A stretch of 45,927 nucleotides of DNA from Prevotellaceae bacterium UBA1746 (GCA_905369775.1 CAJPJR010000010.1:1-45927); one strand, 5' to 3'. Counted from the first letter of the stretch, positions 33,379 to 41,661 are shown. Notes: a model not told the origin generated them from the letters alone. Numbers and translations are program-made.

Positions 33379-35490
33379 CTATTTTTTGAACGGTTTGCGC
33401 CAGGTGCAACCTTCTTTCCAGCGCGAACAGCCGTAGGCCGTCTTGCCTTTGAGCACCTTTCCCTCACCGCATTGCGGGCAAGGGCTGCCGGCACGAATCA
33501 CTTTGCGTTTCGGTTTCTCGTTCGGGGGTGCAGTCGCTGCCGCGGTGGTGCTTTCGCCCTTCTTCGCGGTGAGTTGGGCGGGAAGTTGGGTCGAGGCGGA
33601 AGCCGTCACGCGACGTGGGTTGGCATCGCGCAGCACCGTGTCGACGAGTTCGCACACCATTTGCTTGAGCTCGGCGATAAACTGCTGAGCGGAATAGTCG
33701 TGGTGTTCGATGCGGCGCAATTTATTCTCCCATTGCCCGGTGAGTTCGGCGCTTTTGAGCAGTTCTTCTTTGATCACCCCGATGAGTTCCACGCCGGTCG
33801 GGGTCGCTTCGAGACTCTTGTTGCGACGACGAATGTAGCCGCGGCGAAACAGCGTTTGGATGATGGCCGCACGAGTGGAGGGGCGCCCGATCCCGTTTTC
33901 CTTGAGGGCATCGCGCAGCTCCTCGTTGTCCACCGTGCGCCCGGCCGTTTCCATGGCACGCAGCAACGTGGCTTCGGTGAAAGGTTTCGGCGGGGTGGTC
34001 TCCTTGGCCGTGAGGGTCGGCGTGTGGGGGCCGCTTTCGCCTTTGGTGAAGTCGGGAAGCGTGCGTTCCTCGTCTGCACGTTGTGGCGTGTTCTTGTCTT
34101 TCGCCGGGTCGCGGCGGAAGACGGCTCGCCAACCTTCGTCGAGAATCACTTTTCCGGTGGCTCGAAACGGCACATCGGCTGCCTCGCCGTCGACGGTGGT
34201 GGTGGCAAAACGGCAATCGGGGTAGAAAACGGCGATGAAACGCCGGGCTATCAGATCGTAGACGCGACGTTGCACGTCGGTGAGCGCACGCGGCGGAACA
34301 CCGGTGGGGATAATGGCGTGGTGGTCGGTCACTTTCGACGAATCGAACACCTTTTTCGACTTGTGCAACTTCTCTCCGCGCAGCGGCATGAGGAGATCGC
34401 CGTACAATCCCGAGAGGCCGTTGAGAATCCCCTTGCTCTTGCCATACATGTCGTCGGGCAGAAAGGTGGTGTCCACGCGCGGGTAGGTGGTGTACTTGGC
34501 TTCGTAAAGTTGCTGTACGATTTCGAGTGTGAGATCGGCGCCATAACCGAATTTGCGGTTGCATTCCACTTGCAGCGCCGTGAGGTCGAACAAGCGCGGC
34601 GGGGCTTCGCTTCCTTTTTTCTTCGTGACGGCCGTGACGGTGAAGGGCGTGTTCTCGATCGCGCGCAATGCCGCCTCAGCTTCGGCGCGGTCGGTGAAAC
34701 CGCGTTTCGTTGTGCCTTTGTTTTCGGTGCGTTCTCGTTCGGCAGTCTTCGTCTCTTCCTCTTCCTCGCCGGTGTCGAGCCGCGCCGTGAAGGTGGTGTC
34801 GCGATACACCGTGGAGAGCACCCAATAGGGTTCGGGCACGAAGCGCTCGATCTCTTGTTGGCGGTGCACGATGAGCGCCAAAGTCGGCGTCTGCACCCGC
34901 CCGATGCTCAGGGGTTGTGCGCCTCGCCGACTGCGATCGCCGAATTTGAGGGTATAAAGCCGGGTGGCATTCATGCCGAGTAGCCAGTCGCCGATGGCGC
35001 GACACAGCCCCGCCTCATACAGTCCGCGGTATTCCTCCTGCGGACGCAGTTGCGCGAAACCCTCTCTGATGGCTTCTTCCGTCATCGACGAAATCCACAG
35101 TCGTTCCACCGGACATTGCGCCGAAGCCTTCTGCATCACCCAGCGCTGAATGAGCTCACCTTCCTGCCCGGCATCCCCGCAATTGATGATGCGTTCGGCC
35201 TTTCCGAACAGCTCGCGGATCACGCCGAACTGCTCTTCCACGCCCTCTTTCAGGCGAATGCCGAAACGCTCCGGGATCATCGGGAGCGCAGACAGCGACC
35301 ACGTTTTCCAATAAGGCGTGTACTGCTCCGGATCCTTGAGTTCGCAGAGATGGCCGAACGTCCAAGTCACTTGATAGCCGTTGCCTTCGAAATAACCGGC
35401 ATTGCGCCCCACCCGATGGCGTTGCGTGGCACCGATGATTTTGGCAATATCTTCGGCTACGGAGGGTTTCTCGGCGATGCAAACAATCAT
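33379..35490 (-). CDS. topB: DNA topoisomerase III (type IA)
   Basis: A 703-residue type IA topoisomerase that relaxes and decatenates DNA by passing single strands. The toprim domain opens with MIVCIAEKPSVAEDIAKIIG, and its acidic motif reads INCGDAGQEGELIQRW near residue 105, where most relatives have D-x-D. GVRVQTPTL-like text (SIGRVQTPTLALI) and the catalytic Tyr in TTYPRVDTTFLP (near residue 336) are clear. ENGIGRPSTRAAIIQTLFRR near 525 binds DNA. A single zinc ribbon with four Cys (CPQCGEGK ... CSRWKEGC) ends the protein. The ATG at 35490 is the family start. The gene follows the ABC ATPase by 52 bases. Confidence 0.95.
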   Translation of the reverse strand: MIVCIAEKPSVAEDIAKIIGATQRHRVGRNAGYFEGNGYQVTWTFGHLCELKDPEQYTPYWKTWSLSALPMIPERFGIRLKEGVEEQFGVIRELFGKAERIINCGDAGQEGELIQRWVMQKASAQCPVERLWISSMTEEAIREGFAQLRPQEEYRGLYEAGLCRAIGDWLLGMNATRLYTLKFGDRSRRGAQPLSIGRVQTPTLALIVHRQQEIERFVPEPYWVLSTVYRDTTFTARLDTGEEEEETKTAERERTENKGTTKRGFTDRAEAEAALRAIENTPFTVTAVTKKKGSEAPPRLFDLTALQVECNRKFGYGADLTLEIVQQLYEAKYTTYPRVDTTFLPDDMYGKSKGILNGLSGLYGDLLMPLRGEKLHKSKKVFDSSKVTDHHAIIPTGVPPRALTDVQRRVYDLIARRFIAVFYPDCRFATTTVDGEAADVPFRATGKVILDEGWRAVFRRDPAKDKNTPQRADEERTLPDFTKGESGPHTPTLTAKETTPPKPFTEATLLRAMETAGRTVDNEELRDALKENGIGRPSTRAAIIQTLFRRGYIRRRNKSLEATPTGVELIGVIKEELLKSAELTGQWENKLRRIEHHDYSAQQFIAELKQMVCELVDTVLRDANPRRVTASASTQLPAQLTAKKGESTTAAATAPPNEKPKRKVIRAGSPCPQCGEGKVLKGKTAYGCSRWKEGCTWRKPFKK

Positions 35491-35542
35491 GCTTTTCGGA
35501 GAGGGAAAAAAGAGGCTATAATATATAAGGAGTAGGGAGAGG

Positions 35543-36259
35543 TCAGACCACGGTTTCCAACGCCTCGCCGACGGTTTGGCGCAGACGCGTGTCGGTCGGA
35601 CTGCCGCACAGCAAACGCCCCTCGTGGAGGAGCCACCAGGCGGAGACTTCATGACAAATGGGAAGCAGATCGTGCGTCGAAGCAATGATCGTGCGCCCTT
35701 CCTCCCGTGCCAAGTTCAGCAGCAGGGCAAAGAGCGCGCGCTTCCCGGGCAAATCCAAGTGCGCGGTGGGTTCGTCGAGCAAAAGCAGCGGGGTGTCTTG
35801 CGCCAAAGTCCGCGCCAGCATCACCCACTGCACCTGTCCGTCGCTCAGCGTATGGAGCGGACGCGACAACCAGTCTGCCACGCCGCAACGTTGCGCCGCG
35901 CGCAGCGTTACAAGTCGGTCGGCAGACGGCGTAGTCGCACCGCGGTGAGGCAAGCGGGCCGTTTCGAGCACATCTTGTACCGTCAGGCTTACTGCGGCGG
36001 GCCGTGTGGTCAGCAGGAAAGCCACGCGGCGGGCGCGTTCTTGGGGCGTACATTCGTGCAGCGCGCTCCCGTCCCACCGCACTTCGCCGGTCAGCGGAGG
36101 GAGCAGGCCGCCGATACAGTGCAGCAACGTGCTCTTGCCGCAACCGTTGCGCCCCAGCAGCAGCGTCACCTCGCCGCGGGCGACGCGAGCCGTAAGCTGC
36201 GCGCCCACCACGTGGCGACCGTAGCCGATGCTGAGGTTGCACAAGGTCAATGACTCCAT
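35543..36259 (-). CDS. ABC transporter ATP-binding protein, FecE-like
   Basis: A 238-residue ATPase of the iron-siderophore/cobalamin type. Walker A is LLGRNGCGKSTLL near residue 34. The Q loop is in FLLTTRPAAV, where the usual Gln is not obvious. The signature reads LSDGQ rather than LSGGQ (near 137), Walker B is LLLLDEPTAHLD near 158, and the switch His is in ASTHD. No permease or binding protein is next to it, so the partner must be elsewhere. The ATG at 36259 is chosen because a consensus -7 box at 36269-36276 overlaps a longer in-frame start at 36271. The implied leader is only a few bases. Confidence 0.88.
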   Translation of the reverse strand: MESLTLCNLSIGYGRHVVGAQLTARVARGEVTLLLGRNGCGKSTLLHCIGGLLPPLTGEVRWDGSALHECTPQERARRVAFLLTTRPAAVSLTVQDVLETARLPHRGATTPSADRLVTLRAAQRCGVADWLSRPLHTLSDGQVQWVMLARTLAQDTPLLLLDEPTAHLDLPGKRALFALLLNLAREEGRTIIASTHDLLPICHEVSAWWLLHEGRLLCGSPTDTRLRQTVGEALETVV

Positions 36260-36268
36260 GTCGTGTTG

Positions 36269-36276
36269 CAAAGATA
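36269..36276 (-). promoter_or_regulatory. -7 box close to the FecE-like gene start (TATCTTTG)
   Basis: TATCTTTG on the minus strand fits TAnnTTTG. It ends 10 bases before the ATG at 36259, so the transcript probably has almost no leader. A TTTG is seen 14 bases further upstream, too close for a regular -33 spacing. Confidence 0.6.
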
Positions 36277-36316
36277 GTGCTTTTTGTCGACAAATCAGCG
36301 CGCCTTCCGCCAGCCC

Positions 36317-36877
36317 TCAGTTCACTTTTTCGAAGTGGTAGCCCATCCTACGTAATTCGAGTGCCGCACCGATGCGATAGAGCACATGCAGACTCCGCAC
36401 GTAAGCGTGGAAAGCCAACGGACTTTGCGGTTCGATCTTTTCGTGCCGAATGGCGTCGAGTGCCGCTTCGGCACAGCGTTGCACCAGCGAGACATATTTG
36501 CGGCGTTCGTCCGCCTGTTCGCCGAGTCCGAGCACGTCGTCGAGAATATGGTCGTCGAGTGCGTCGAATCCTCGGGCGTTGCGCAGCGCAGGGTAGATGC
36601 GTTCCGGATGTTGCGCGCACGGAGCCCAGCCCGTTTCCCAGAGGTGAGCGAGTGCCATGCCCACAAAGCCCATCCAGCCGATGGCCACCGTGGGATATTG
36701 GGGAATTTCCGGCACCGCATCGGCCACGTAGGGTTGCGCCACCGCCTCCCACACCGTTTCCAGGTCGGGCGTTTCGAGCAATTGCCCGTTCAGCGCGCCG
36801 GTTTCAGTGCAGAGGCGCAGCAACTGTTCGGTGAGTTGACTTTCGTAGCGTTCGAGATAGAGAGTTTGGGGATCCAT
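36317..36877 (-). CDS. Conserved-looking protein of unknown function in the metal operon
   Basis: A 186-residue protein that I cannot assign. It has no signal peptide or Cys pair. It is rich in helices with aromatic and Trp residues (VAIGWMGFVGMALAHLWETGW near residue 67), and ends RRMGYHFEKVN. The ATG at 36877 is 33 bases after the AraC-type regulator stop, on the same strand, so it is likely the third gene of the permease-regulator operon. An open frame reaching up to 37201 only overlaps the regulator gene. A soluble helper of metal efflux or stress is possible but not shown. Confidence 0.7.
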   Translation of the reverse strand: MDPQTLYLERYESQLTEQLLRLCTETGALNGQLLETPDLETVWEAVAQPYVADAVPEIPQYPTVAIGWMGFVGMALAHLWETGWAPCAQHPERIYPALRNARGFDALDDHILDDVLGLGEQADERRKYVSLVQRCAEAALDAIRHEKIEPQSPLAFHAYVRSLHVLYRIGAALELRRMGYHFEKVN

Positions 36878-36909
36878 CGCAAGGAGTATAGAGTGGAGAA
36901 AAAGAGAGG

Positions 36910-37500
36910 TCAGAGTTGGTCGAGCGAGTGTCGTGTCCCGCCCAGTCGTTTGAATTCCGAAGGTGAAAGTCCCGTCACCTGTTTGAATTGTCCGCTCAGG
37001 TGGGCGGGACTCGAATAGTTGAGGCGAAACGCGATTTCCGACATCGTCAGTTCGTCGTAAATCAGCAATTCTTTGGCGCGTTCCACCTTTTGCAGAATGA
37101 AGAAACGTTCGATCGTCATGCCGCGCGCCGCCGAGAAGGCCGAACTCAGGAGCGTATAGCTTTTCGCCAAGCGGTCGGAAAGGTAGGCCGAAAGTTTCCA
37201 TTTCTCCATCAGAGCGCGGTCGCCCACATAGTCGAGCACCGCCGTTCGAATCTGTTCGACCAGCACCGAACGCTGGTCGTCGATCAGCTCAAAACCCACC
37301 TGCTCCAAATCGTGGCGCAGGTGGGAGAGCCGGTCGGCGGTCGGCGTTTCGTGTAGATACACCTTTCCGAGTTCGATGTGGTCAAATGCCAAATCGTTCC
37401 GACGGAATATTTGTTCCACGGCCATGCGACAGCGGTCGCACACCATGTTTTTAATGTAGAGCACCGTTTGCGGTGCAGCGGTTGTGTTCATTGTGTTCAT
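36910..37500 (-). CDS. AraC-type regulator with N-terminal heavy-metal-associated (HMA) domain
   Basis: A 196-residue fusion. Residues 12-75 resemble an HMA domain: VLYIKNMVCDRCRMAVEQIF carries the CxxC metal site. Residues 95-185 are an AraC-family DNA-binding region: FSAARGMTIERFFILQKVER, then LLIYDELTMSEIAFRLNYSS and the second helix-turn-helix AHLSGQFKQVTGLSPSEFK. This layout makes it a plausible direct metal sensor. It begins two bases after the permease stop, so the two are co-transcribed. HMA-AraC fusions near HMA-bearing permeases occur in Bacteroidota. The metal (Cu, Zn or another) is not set by the sequence. An ATG three codons on is an alternative start. Confidence 0.88.
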   Translation of the reverse strand: MNTMNTTAAPQTVLYIKNMVCDRCRMAVEQIFRRNDLAFDHIELGKVYLHETPTADRLSHLRHDLEQVGFELIDDQRSVLVEQIRTAVLDYVGDRALMEKWKLSAYLSDRLAKSYTLLSSAFSAARGMTIERFFILQKVERAKELLIYDELTMSEIAFRLNYSSPAHLSGQFKQVTGLSPSEFKRLGGTRHSLDQL

Positions 37501-37501
37501 C

Positions 37502-38773
37502 TTAGGGGCGTCGCAGCGTGTAGCCGATGTCGGCCACCGCTTGCATCAGTGCGTCGTCTGTGGCGTCGCCTTCCACCAGCGCCTCGCCGCGTTCCAAGCT
37601 CACCTCGGCGTGCGTTACACCCGGCACACGCTGCAAGGCTTTTTCCACGTGGGTGCAGCAGTGGTGGCAGGTCATGCCTTCCACGACGAAGCGACAGGGG
37701 GCCGTTCCGTTCTCGGCGGCTGCGGCTTCGGCCGTTTCCGGCGTGCGGCGGTGCAACAGCGGGGCGATCACCAGGGCGTAGAGCAGCAGTGCACTCATTA
37801 CCACGGTCGAAGCCCATTGCCACCAGGGCGTACTCATGTGGCAGCAAGCGTCGGTGGGGGAGAGCAGCGAGGTGAAGAGTTCGCGCGGCAGCAGGAAGTC
37901 GACACCCAGACCGAAAACGATGGCACCGACCGTGAGCGACAGGAGATAAATCCACAGGGTGCGCTGGCCCATCACACGGCGAATCACCAAGATCGAAGCC
38001 ATGTTCGATGCCGGACCGGCCATGAGGAAGACGAGGGCCGCGCCGGGCGAAAGCCCTTTGAGCATCAGCGCTGCCGCCACCGGAATACTACCCGTGGCGC
38101 ACACATACATCGGAATGGCGATGAGCAGCACCACGACATAGGCCAAGAGCGGACGGTCGGCGAAGCGAACGAAGAAGTCGTCGGGCACAAACAGGGTAAT
38201 CAACCCCGCCACGACCAGACCGATCACGAGCCACTTTCCGATGTCTTGCACCATGTCGACGAAACCGTAGCGCAAAGCGCCTTTCATTCGATCGAAAAAA
38301 CCGGTGTAGGCCGGTTCTTGTCGGGCGCAGACTTCCCCGTCGGCGCAGTCGGTATCGGCCGTTTGGGGTGCCTTCTCGCGGTCTTTGTCTGCTGCGTTGA
38401 CGAGCACACCGCCGAACACCGAAGTCACCAGCGCGGCGATGGGACGCAGAATGGCAAACGGCAGACCCAGAATGGAGTAAGTGGCAAAAATCGAGTCGAC
38501 ACCCGTTTGCGGGGTCGCGATGAGGAACGAAGTGGTGGCTCCCTTCGAAGCCCCTTCTTTGCGCAGCGACATCGCCGTGGGGATCACGCCGCACGAACAG
38601 AGCGGAAGCGGGATGCCGAAGAGCGCGGCCAGCAGCACCGAACGAAGGTCGGCCCCCGAAAGGTAGCGACTGTACAGCGAACCCGGGACAAAGACGTGCA
38701 GCAATCCCGCAACGAAGAACCCTAACAGCAGGTAGGGCGACATTTCATTGACTAAGCGGAGTATTTCGTACAT
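37502..38773 (-). CDS. SO_0444-type permease with C-terminal HMA domain (metal efflux)
   Basis: A 423-residue inner-membrane permease of the SO_0444/DUF318-like family, linked to Cu/Zn efflux. The N-terminal half has LGFFVAGLLHVFVPG and the conserved PLPLCSCGVIPTAMSLRKEG near residue 53. A second half repeats the permease motif (ATGSIPVAAALMLKGLSPGA). A charged loop (about 125-160) separates them. The C-terminal 70 residues are an HMA domain with GMTCHHCCTHVEKALQRVPG. The ATG at 38773 is chosen because the upstream extension is unrelated. A consensus -7 box lies 29 bases upstream. It leads the three-gene operon. Confidence 0.9.
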   Translation of the reverse strand: MYEILRLVNEMSPYLLLGFFVAGLLHVFVPGSLYSRYLSGADLRSVLLAALFGIPLPLCSCGVIPTAMSLRKEGASKGATTSFLIATPQTGVDSIFATYSILGLPFAILRPIAALVTSVFGGVLVNAADKDREKAPQTADTDCADGEVCARQEPAYTGFFDRMKGALRYGFVDMVQDIGKWLVIGLVVAGLITLFVPDDFFVRFADRPLLAYVVVLLIAIPMYVCATGSIPVAAALMLKGLSPGAALVFLMAGPASNMASILVIRRVMGQRTLWIYLLSLTVGAIVFGLGVDFLLPRELFTSLLSPTDACCHMSTPWWQWASTVVMSALLLYALVIAPLLHRRTPETAEAAAAENGTAPCRFVVEGMTCHHCCTHVEKALQRVPGVTHAEVSLERGEALVEGDATDDALMQAVADIGYTLRRP

Positions 38774-38801
38774 GTGAATAACGTTGTTTTGGTTTCTGCT
38801 G

Positions 38802-38809
38802 CAAAGGTA
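38802..38809 (-). promoter_or_regulatory. -7 box of the metal-efflux operon (TACCTTTG)
   Basis: TACCTTTG on the minus strand matches TAnnTTTG and lies 29 bases before the permease ATG. The gap up to the fic stop at 38880 holds no other feature. Confidence 0.65.
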
Positions 38810-38879
38810 GCCGCTCGCCGCACGAAACGCCTTACACAATTCCACGAAAGATTTACAGGCTGGTGCCTAAACCGATCAC

Positions 38880-40016
38880 TTACAAATTGTGAGGAAGGAA
38901 ATTCTCCTTAGCCAGATATTTGACGACAGAGGGCATAATGAGCGAATTGGAAAAGCAGAGTACATATTTGCGCCCTTGTGGCTTTTCGGGCATCAACAGC
39001 AGGTCGTTCACCAATTGTTTAATCTTTCGCGAAAGTGAAGTTTTGCTTTGTGTCGGATACAACGCTTCAATGTCGCCACTCATAATGGTCTTTTTGGTGG
39101 CTGCGAGGAATAGAATGTTTTGCACCTCTTGGCTGATGCGTCCGCACTGCCGAGCATCTTGAATCGCCGGTAGCAAAATGGCATTGAGAAGATAGTCGTG
39201 ATCACACAGCTGATCCACTTTTCTGATCTCTTCCAATAACCCCAACAGCACATAGTTGCACCATTGTTCAGTGCCTTGATAAGTGTAGAGGTCGGCTTGC
39301 GCGAGATGAGTGTAATAGTTCTCTCGGTCTGAGCAGAATATGGCCGTGGGGTTGACGATCCGCCCGGCGATGTCCACCTTAAAGCCCGCCCGGATCAACA
39401 AGGCGTAGGTAAACAAACGAACGGTGCGCCCGTTGCCGTTGCCGAAAGGATGAATCCATACGAAACGGTGGTGCGCCTGGGCTATTTTCACCAGATCGAA
39501 TTGTGGGGGATCTTTGTGATTGATGAATTGTAGCAGCTCCTCCATGAGCTCCGGCACAACCATAAAATCCGGTGGCGTATGCGCCGAACCTTTGATCTGC
39601 ACATTGTGTCGGCGGTAGCATCCGGCGTTCATATCGCCTTCTCCGCCTCTTCCTGTTTGCAGGTCTTTGACGACAAGTTGGTGCAGTTCGCGAATAAAAA
39701 GTGCATCGATCGGACGATCGGTGCCACACTCGTCGATATAGGCAAGGGCGCTCTCGATGTTTTGTATCTCAAGCACATTTTCGTTTTGTGCATCGTTCTG
39801 TTCTTCTTCGTGCTGCAATTCTAAGTATTCGGTCAGCGTGGTGTTGTTGCCTTCGATACGCGCGGAACCCACGCTTTCGAGCGTATGGAACAACCGCTTT
39901 AACTGACTAAACACGACGGGATGTGTGGTCGGAGATAAATGAATACGCCGCAGGTAATCGAGTTCTACAATGGCACTGGTTAATGCACTGTTGAAATTAG
40001 GGACAAAGAGTTCCAA
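38880..40016 (-). CDS. Fic-family AMP transferase
   Basis: A 378-residue class II Fic protein. Such enzymes usually transfer AMP to a hydroxyl of a target protein. The inhibitory helix reads SARIEGNNT near residue 52, matching the (S/T)xxxE(G/N) lock, so the enzyme should be self-inhibited. The catalytic motif HPFGNGNGRTVR near residue 195 is complete. The flap text (about 140-155) is intact, and a C-terminal winged-helix-like region (DIEALYPTQSKTSLSRKIKQ) could bind DNA. The frame starts at a TTG (40016), because a stop lies five codons upstream and no ATG or GTG occurs for over 100 codons. Three direct repeats lie just upstream and suggest autoregulation. Confidence 0.9.
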   Translation of the reverse strand: MELFVPNFNSALTSAIVELDYLRRIHLSPTTHPVVFSQLKRLFHTLESVGSARIEGNNTTLTEYLELQHEEEQNDAQNENVLEIQNIESALAYIDECGTDRPIDALFIRELHQLVVKDLQTGRGGEGDMNAGCYRRHNVQIKGSAHTPPDFMVVPELMEELLQFINHKDPPQFDLVKIAQAHHRFVWIHPFGNGNGRTVRLFTYALLIRAGFKVDIAGRIVNPTAIFCSDRENYYTHLAQADLYTYQGTEQWCNYVLLGLLEEIRKVDQLCDHDYLLNAILLPAIQDARQCGRISQEVQNILFLAATKKTIMSGDIEALYPTQSKTSLSRKIKQLVNDLLLMPEKPQGRKYVLCFSNSLIMPSVVKYLAKENFLPHNL

Positions 40017-40074
40017 TTGTCGGTAGGATTAGTTTAAATTGTTGCCGGCTCGGTGGGGAGCCTGATGCAAATCA

Positions 40075-40176
40075 ACATTTTACATCGGCGAAAATACACA
40101 TTTTACATCGAACGACAAAATGATCTTGATTATTAGTGGGTTATCTTCGCGAAATGAAAATCGACATTTTACATCG
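40075..40176. repeat. Three direct repeats acattttacatcg upstream of fic
   Basis: Exact copies of acattttacatcg lie at 40075-40087, 40098-40110 and 40164-40176, in the same orientation. The first two flank the probable fic -7 box (TATTTTCG on the minus strand, 40089-40096). The third lies between fic and alkD. Weaker relatives (tacatc and tcattttac) follow at about 40185-40202. The layout looks like operator sites. Confidence 0.75.
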
Positions 40177-40256
40177 ACGCAAATGTACATCTGTCATTTT
40201 ACCCCTTTCTCTGACTTTGCTGCGCCAAGAAAAAATGCACTTCGCCGGAAAATACC

Positions 40257-40264
40257 TACCTTTG
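40257..40264 (+). promoter_or_regulatory. -7 box of the AlkD-like gene (TACCTTTG)
   Basis: TACCTTTG matches TAnnTTTG and lies 45 bases before the ATG at 40309. No clear -33 element is seen. Confidence 0.6.
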
Positions 40265-40308
40265 TCCCGAATCCCCTTTTTTGTACTCCATCATTATCGC
40301 ATCGCCCC

Positions 40309-41037
40309 ATGTACACCTTTGAATCCCTCCCCCTCGATCAGCACCTTTTGCACTTGGCCGAAGGCGGAAACGCAGCGTTCACGCGCCGCCTGCATCCCGG
40401 CGTGGAAGGCGTGTTGGGCATTCGCATTCCCGACCTCCGCAACTTGGCGCGCCGCATCGCCCGGCAAGACGCCGCCGCCTACCTCCAAGCCGTGGAAACC
40501 GACCCCGAAACGGCGCAAATCCCCTACATGGAAGCCCGAACGCTCCAAGCCCTCGTGCTCGGCTACATCAAGCCCACGTCCGTCGACGACTATCTCGCAC
40601 ACGTTGCCCGCTGGGTGCCGCGCATCAACTCGTGGTCAGTCTGCGACGCCTTCCAGCTCGCCGATGCGCGCCGCTTGTTGGCCGAGCACCGTGATCGTAT
40701 TTGGGACTTTGCCGGCGAACGGCTCGACAGCGAGCACGAATACACCGTGCGTTTCGCCGTCGTGCTCCTCATGCTCTATTTCATCGAGTCCACTCACGTC
40801 TCCGCCGTGCTCGACCGCCTTTGCGCCGTGCGCCACGAGGGATATTATGTGCGCATGGCCGTGGCTTGGGCGGCGGCCGAGTGCTACATTCGTTTCCCCG
40901 AGCTCACTCTGCCCATATTCGAACAGCACCGCCTGCCCCTGTGGACGCACAACAAAGCCTTGCAGAAAATTCGCGAGTCGCTCCGCCCCGATGAGGCCGT
41001 CAAAGCCCAACTGAAAGCCTTGAAGCGAAAAGCGTGA
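40309..41037 (+). CDS. AlkD-like DNA alkylation repair protein
   Basis: A 242-residue protein built of HEAT-like helices, as in AlkD, a glycosylase that removes bulky or cationic alkylated bases without flipping them. The active-site text NSWSVCD places Trp109 and Asp113 at the same numbers as in the Bacillus cereus AlkD. An Arg follows in EYTVRFAVVLLML near residue 147, and Trp in RMAVAWAAAE near 184. The start ATG at 40309 begins MYTFESLPL and is preferred over an upstream ATG at 40120, which would cross the repeats and the -7 box. The gene stands alone on the plus strand between fic and the toxin-antitoxin pair. Confidence 0.88.
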   Translation: MYTFESLPLDQHLLHLAEGGNAAFTRRLHPGVEGVLGIRIPDLRNLARRIARQDAAAYLQAVETDPETAQIPYMEARTLQALVLGYIKPTSVDDYLAHVARWVPRINSWSVCDAFQLADARRLLAEHRDRIWDFAGERLDSEHEYTVRFAVVLLMLYFIESTHVSAVLDRLCAVRHEGYYVRMAVAWAAAECYIRFPELTLPIFEQHRLPLWTHNKALQKIRESLRPDEAVKAQLKALKRKA

Positions 41038-41120
41038 GGGACCTATCGATCAACGCGAAAGGACTTTGTATACATCGGAGAAAAATACTGTTTCTTGATG
41101 GCAAAACGATGGGACGGAGC

Positions 41121-41399
41121 TTAAAACAACTCTGCGTGCGTGCCGAGGCGAACGAAGGTGATCGTTGCTTCGCCCACTTCGGTATGTTCTATCCAAATTA
41201 GGAGAAGGTCGCCTTCAATGTGTAGCTCCATGTGTCCCGCATAGTTTCCAATCAGTGGGTGGGGGCGATATTTGGAGGGGATCTCGTTTTCGTTTTGCAG
41301 CAGCTGGGTGATTTCTCTTATTTTTCGCACCTTATCCGGATTCCGCGCATATTTCTTGAAGTCTTTGCGGAATTTCGTGGTGTACCTAATCGTTTTCAT
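41121..41399 (-). CDS. YafQ-like (RelE superfamily) mRNA interferase toxin
   Basis: A 92-residue toxin, the same length as E. coli YafQ, which cuts mRNA in the ribosome. It has the usual N-terminal basic helix (YTTKFRKDFKKYARN), then RPHPLIGNYAGHMELHIEGD, LLLIWI and a C-terminal RLGTHAELF. The His and Asp residues fit the catalytic set of YafQ (His in HPL, Asp in EGD, His in GTH). The ATG at 41399 overlaps the antitoxin stop by 14 bases, as expected in a coupled pair. Confidence 0.88.
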   Translation of the reverse strand: MKTIRYTTKFRKDFKKYARNPDKVRKIREITQLLQNENEIPSKYRPHPLIGNYAGHMELHIEGDLLLIWIEHTEVGEATITFVRLGTHAELF

Positions 41400-41661
41400 C
41401 TCCCAAGATCGAGGCGACAAAAGCTTCGTCAGAGCGTGTGTCTATGGTTCCGGCATAGGCGCCGGCGCGTGCCGATTCGCAAGCTTCGAAGGTCGCTTGG
41501 TTATAGGGGCGATAGCCCCAACGATAGAACAACGTTTCCAGATAGTTGCTCAAACTCCGATGCTCGGCTTTTGCCTCCGCCCTGATTTGAGAGAGGAGGT
41601 CGGTATCGATGCGAATCGAGGTGGAGGTTTTCAAGGAGGTCGATGGAGTTGACATGGTCAT
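41386..41661 (-). CDS. Ribbon-helix-helix-type antitoxin
   Basis: A 91-residue partner of the YafQ-like toxin. The N-terminal part TSTSIRIDTDLLSQIRAEAK is typical of a ribbon-helix-helix strand and helix, followed by RSLSNYLETLFYRWGY. The C-terminal tail is acidic (DEAFVASILGDEND) and would wrap the toxin. The ATG at 41661 (MTMSTPS) is chosen; 41655 is as good. A longer frame reaching 41739 would start only a few bases from the promoter, and its extra text looks unstructured. The antitoxin would also bind its own promoter. Confidence 0.82.
   Translation of the reverse strand: MTMSTPSTSLKTSTSIRIDTDLLSQIRAEAKAEHRSLSNYLETLFYRWGYRPYNQATFEACESARAGAYAGTIDTRSDEAFVASILGDEND

Noticed and set aside
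40142..40149. TATCTTCG on the plus strand between fic and alkD
   Set aside because: It is a weaker -7 match than TACCTTTG at 40257, which lies closer to the alkD start.
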